A stretch of 8,707 nucleotides of DNA. Source: Sphingomonadales bacterium. Lineage in GTDB: Bacteria > Pseudomonadota > Alphaproteobacteria > Sphingomonadales > Sphingomonadaceae. Made by a program: the position numbers and the translations under genes. Below are positions 6,685 through 8,707 of the stretch, piece by piece. The DNA lies in the NCBI GenBank assembly GCA_024636595.1, contig JAGXGT010000161.1, positions 1-8,707 on the forward strand, written 5' to 3'. Position 1 is the first letter of the stretch; each line of letters opens with the position of its first letter. A model generated the notes under the pieces. The model saw nothing but the letters and a program-made list of their open reading frames with translations, was not told the origin of the DNA and did no database searches.

Positions 6685-8707
6685 CAAGGCGAAGGCTTCA
6701 AATTCGTCCGGCGACAGCGGCCCGGAACGTAGAAACCCCTGAAAAAATTCGCAGCCTTGTTCCGCCAGGGTCTTTAGCTGAGCTTCGGTTTCGACGCCTT
6801 CTGCAATGACGCTTAGATGCAGGCTATGGGCCATGTCGATGATGGACCGCACCACAACTTGATCTTTTGCAGAGCCACCAATGTCACCTGTGAGTCCACT
6901 ATCGATCTTCAAATAGTCGACCGGCAATTGTTTGAGATAAGACAGGCTGCTGTACCCGGTTCCGAAATCATCGATCGCTATGCAAATCCCCGCCTTGCGC
7001 AGGCGGTCCAATTTGTCGGCCGAAGCCGATAAATTAGCGATCAATTCAGACTCCGTAATTTCGAGCGTCAGCCGGTGCGGATCGAAAGCGGCAATATCGA
7101 CCTGCCTCAGCATATCATCGGCAAAGGCCGCTGCCGCCAAATCGCCCGCCGTGACATTGATCGAAAGACGCAAAAAACCGAGACTGGCTGGCCAGCTAGC
7201 CGCCAGCGTCAGCGCCTGCTTGTGGATTTGCGTCGAGAGCGACTCCATCATGCCGGCCCGCTCCGCGACCGCAAACAGAGTTGCGGCCCCCAACAGGCCA
7301 TATTCCGGATGTTCCCAACGCGCCAGTGCTTCTGCGCCGGCCAGCTGACCGGTATCGACCTTTATCTGCGGCTGAAAAGCGATGACGATTTCACCACGAG
7401 CCATGGCTCCCGCGAGTTGCTCTTCCAACACTTCTTCCAGATGTACATCTGCTTCTGAAACGGCACTGAAATTGATCGGCAAAGCATCTGCCGAGGTCGC
7501 TTCCGCGAGCGCCAGCACGGCTTTCCGGATCAAAGTCTTTTCACTGGACTCACTGGTTCCGATTGCGACCCCGGCTCGAGCGACAGGGTTGATCGGGCGC
7601 CCCTCAAGCTGCAGATCGCCAAAGACACTGGATATCAAATCATTGGTGAACTTTGAAATTTGACTATGGGGAATATTTGCAAGTGCGATGAGAAAATTCT
7701 GGCCATCCAGGCGTGCAACCAGATGCGGCCCTTTAGATTGATGCTGTGTGTGATCCATCAGCCTGTGCCCGACCATCCGCAGCAATTGGTCGCCCGCGTG
7801 GCGTCCGAACGCGGAGTTGATCATCCGGAAGTTTTTTATGCCGATCGCAATCAGTGTCAACTCGCTGCCGGCTTCGATCTTCTGCCGAATCCACGAACGG
7901 GCAGAGGTTGTATTGCGCAAACCGGAAAGCAGATCGCGGCCGGTCCAGTCATCCGCTTCCTCGTTGTTTGTGAGATATTCGATCCGACCAAAAATCTGGC
8001 CATCCGCTTTGTACAAATGATGGATCACCTTTCTGCCATTGAACCGATGGGGAACCGCCGCCTGTCCAGCGCCATCCCGCAGGCGCCCCATAGCCCCTCG
8101 CACGCGCTTTTTTTCTTCGCGTGATAGCGAGCGGTAGATACCGCTCACCGGATATTTGCCGAAATCAATCTCACCCGCCGCATCCGACAGCCTCTCGCTA
8201 ATCCAATATTCGCTGACCGAACCCAAGGTCATCGACCATTGCAAATCCGCAGATGTCAGCAAGGATTGCTCATGGTTCGCGCGTTCGGCGCCGCCTCTAA
8301 AATTTTCGACATAACGAAAGGCATAGTTGATCGACTGCTCGAGATCCGCACCGCTAGCGGCAAAATCCAAGTAATGCGTGGCTCCGGAATCAAAACATTG
8401 CCCGACTATTCCCTGGCTTTGCTCGCTATCGAGCAAAGCCAGTATCGCGATGCCACCTTCGACTGCGGTTGCTGAAAGCTTTGCGATCGCCGCCAAGCCG
8501 TCGCGTTCGGCCTGGCGCGCATCGATCACCGCGATCATGGCACCGGCTGAAAAAAACCGGGCTCGCAGATTGTCTGACCGCCGAGCCGAATGGACCCGCC
8601 AGCCAAAAGAGGTAATTTCTGCGGCAAGCGGATCACGCTGGTGAAAGGAAAGCAGAAACAGATTTCTGAATCCAACCGGATGCACCGTCGAGATGGATGA
8701 CTCTAAG
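6673..8707 (-). CDS. EAL-domain cyclic-di-GMP phosphodiesterase with degenerate GGDEF and receiver-like domains (5' end probably beyond window)
   Basis: Numbering is from the GTG at 8685, which gives 670 residues. The frame stays open to the right edge and that GTG lacks a clear ribosome binding site, so the real start is probably upstream. Residues 7-128 resemble a receiver domain: Asp55 in AVID could be the acceptor, but the acidic pair and the conserved Lys are not evident. Residues 145-240 look PAS-like. The GGDEF domain (about 250-395) has LDGQNF at 326-331 in place of the active-site motif, and GIKNFRMIN lacks the metal-binding Asp, so cyclase activity is unlikely. The EAL domain (about 415-664) keeps its catalytic set: Glu452 (EAL 452-454), Asn510, Glu542, Asp572-Asp573 (DDFGTG), Lys593, Glu629 and Gln649. 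It should hydrolyse cyclic-di-GMP to pGpG in the cytoplasm, as no membrane segment is seen. The EAL call is firm; the PAS-like and receiver assignments are less certain. Confidence 0.9.
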   Translation of the reverse strand, partial: LESSISTVHPVGFRNLFLLSFHQRDPLAAEITSFGWRVHSARRSDNLRARFFSAGAMIAVIDARQAERDGLAAIAKLSATAVEGGIAILALLDSEQSQGIVGQCFDSGATHYLDFAASGADLEQSINYAFRYVENFRGGAERANHEQSLLTSADLQWSMTLGSVSEYWISERLSDAAGEIDFGKYPVSGIYRSLSREEKKRVRGAMGRLRDGAGQAAVPHRFNGRKVIHHLYKADGQIFGRIEYLTNNEEADDWTGRDLLSGLRNTTSARSWIRQKIEAGSELTLIAIGIKNFRMINSAFGRHAGDQLLRMVGHRLMDHTQHQSKGPHLVARLDGQNFLIALANIPHSQISKFTNDLISSVFGDLQLEGRPINPVARAGVAIGTSESSEKTLIRKAVLALAEATSADALPINFSAVSEADVHLEEVLEEQLAGAMARGEIVIAFQPQIKVDTGQLAGAEALARWEHPEYGLLGAATLFAVAERAGMMESLSTQIHKQALTLAASWPASLGFLRLSINVTAGDLAAAAFADDMLRQVDIAAFDPHRLTLEITESELIANLSASADKLDRLRKAGICIAIDDFGTGYSSLSYLKQLPVDYLKIDSGLTGDIGGSAKDQVVVRSIIDMAHSLHLSVIAEGVETEAQLKTLAEQGCEFFQGFLRSGPLSPDEFEAFALRSN
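8413..8442. repeat. Perfect 13-bp inverted repeat with 4-nt loop inside the EAL gene
   Basis: CTGGCTTTGCTCG at 8413-8425 is exactly complementary to CGAGCAAAGCCAG at 8430-8442, separated by the four bases CTAT. It lies in the coding sequence for residues 82-91 (LALLDSEQSQ), in the receiver-like domain, about 240 nt after the GTG at 8685. No T-run follows on either strand, so it does not look like an intrinsic terminator. Function unknown. Confidence 0.9.

Overview
This 8.7 kb window looks like ordinary, densely coded chromosome from an alphaproteobacterium, most likely of the order Sphingomonadales. That placement is inference: it rests on the character of the proteins, moderately GC-rich codon use, and the recG / sdhE / mfd gene block, which I recall being conserved in this class. 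It has not been tested by a database search. I see no mobile element, phage gene, CRISPR array, rRNA or tRNA.

Layout, left to right. The 3' end of tyrS (tyrosyl-tRNA synthetase, S4 RNA-binding tail) runs off the left edge on +. After a 93-bp gap comes a small + strand gene for a single-domain PilZ protein, a predicted cyclic-di-GMP receptor. Its end overlaps tail-to-tail with recG, which is on the minus strand and encodes the fork-remodelling helicase. recG and sdhE (assembly factor for the FAD subunit of succinate dehydrogenase) diverge from a 59-bp intergenic region that carries a perfect 6-bp dyad. sdhE is followed 32 bp later by mfd (transcription-repair coupling factor), probably in one transcript. 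mfd converges with a large minus-strand gene for a cyclic-di-GMP phosphodiesterase, with both stop codons sharing one CTAG. That protein has a degenerate receiver-like domain, a PAS-like region, a degenerate GGDEF domain and an intact EAL domain, and its reading frame is open to the right edge.

Two themes run through the window. RecG and Mfd are related SF2 translocases that share a motor core and a translocation-motif tail, and both act where replication or transcription is blocked by DNA damage. The PilZ and EAL proteins belong to cyclic-di-GMP signalling and flank the repair block without being in one operon with it or each other. Nothing here amounts to a new system. The items most worth a second look are a perfect 13-bp inverted repeat inside the EAL gene, an imperfect hairpin centred on the shared mfd/EAL stop codons, and the combination of a dead GGDEF site with an intact EAL site.
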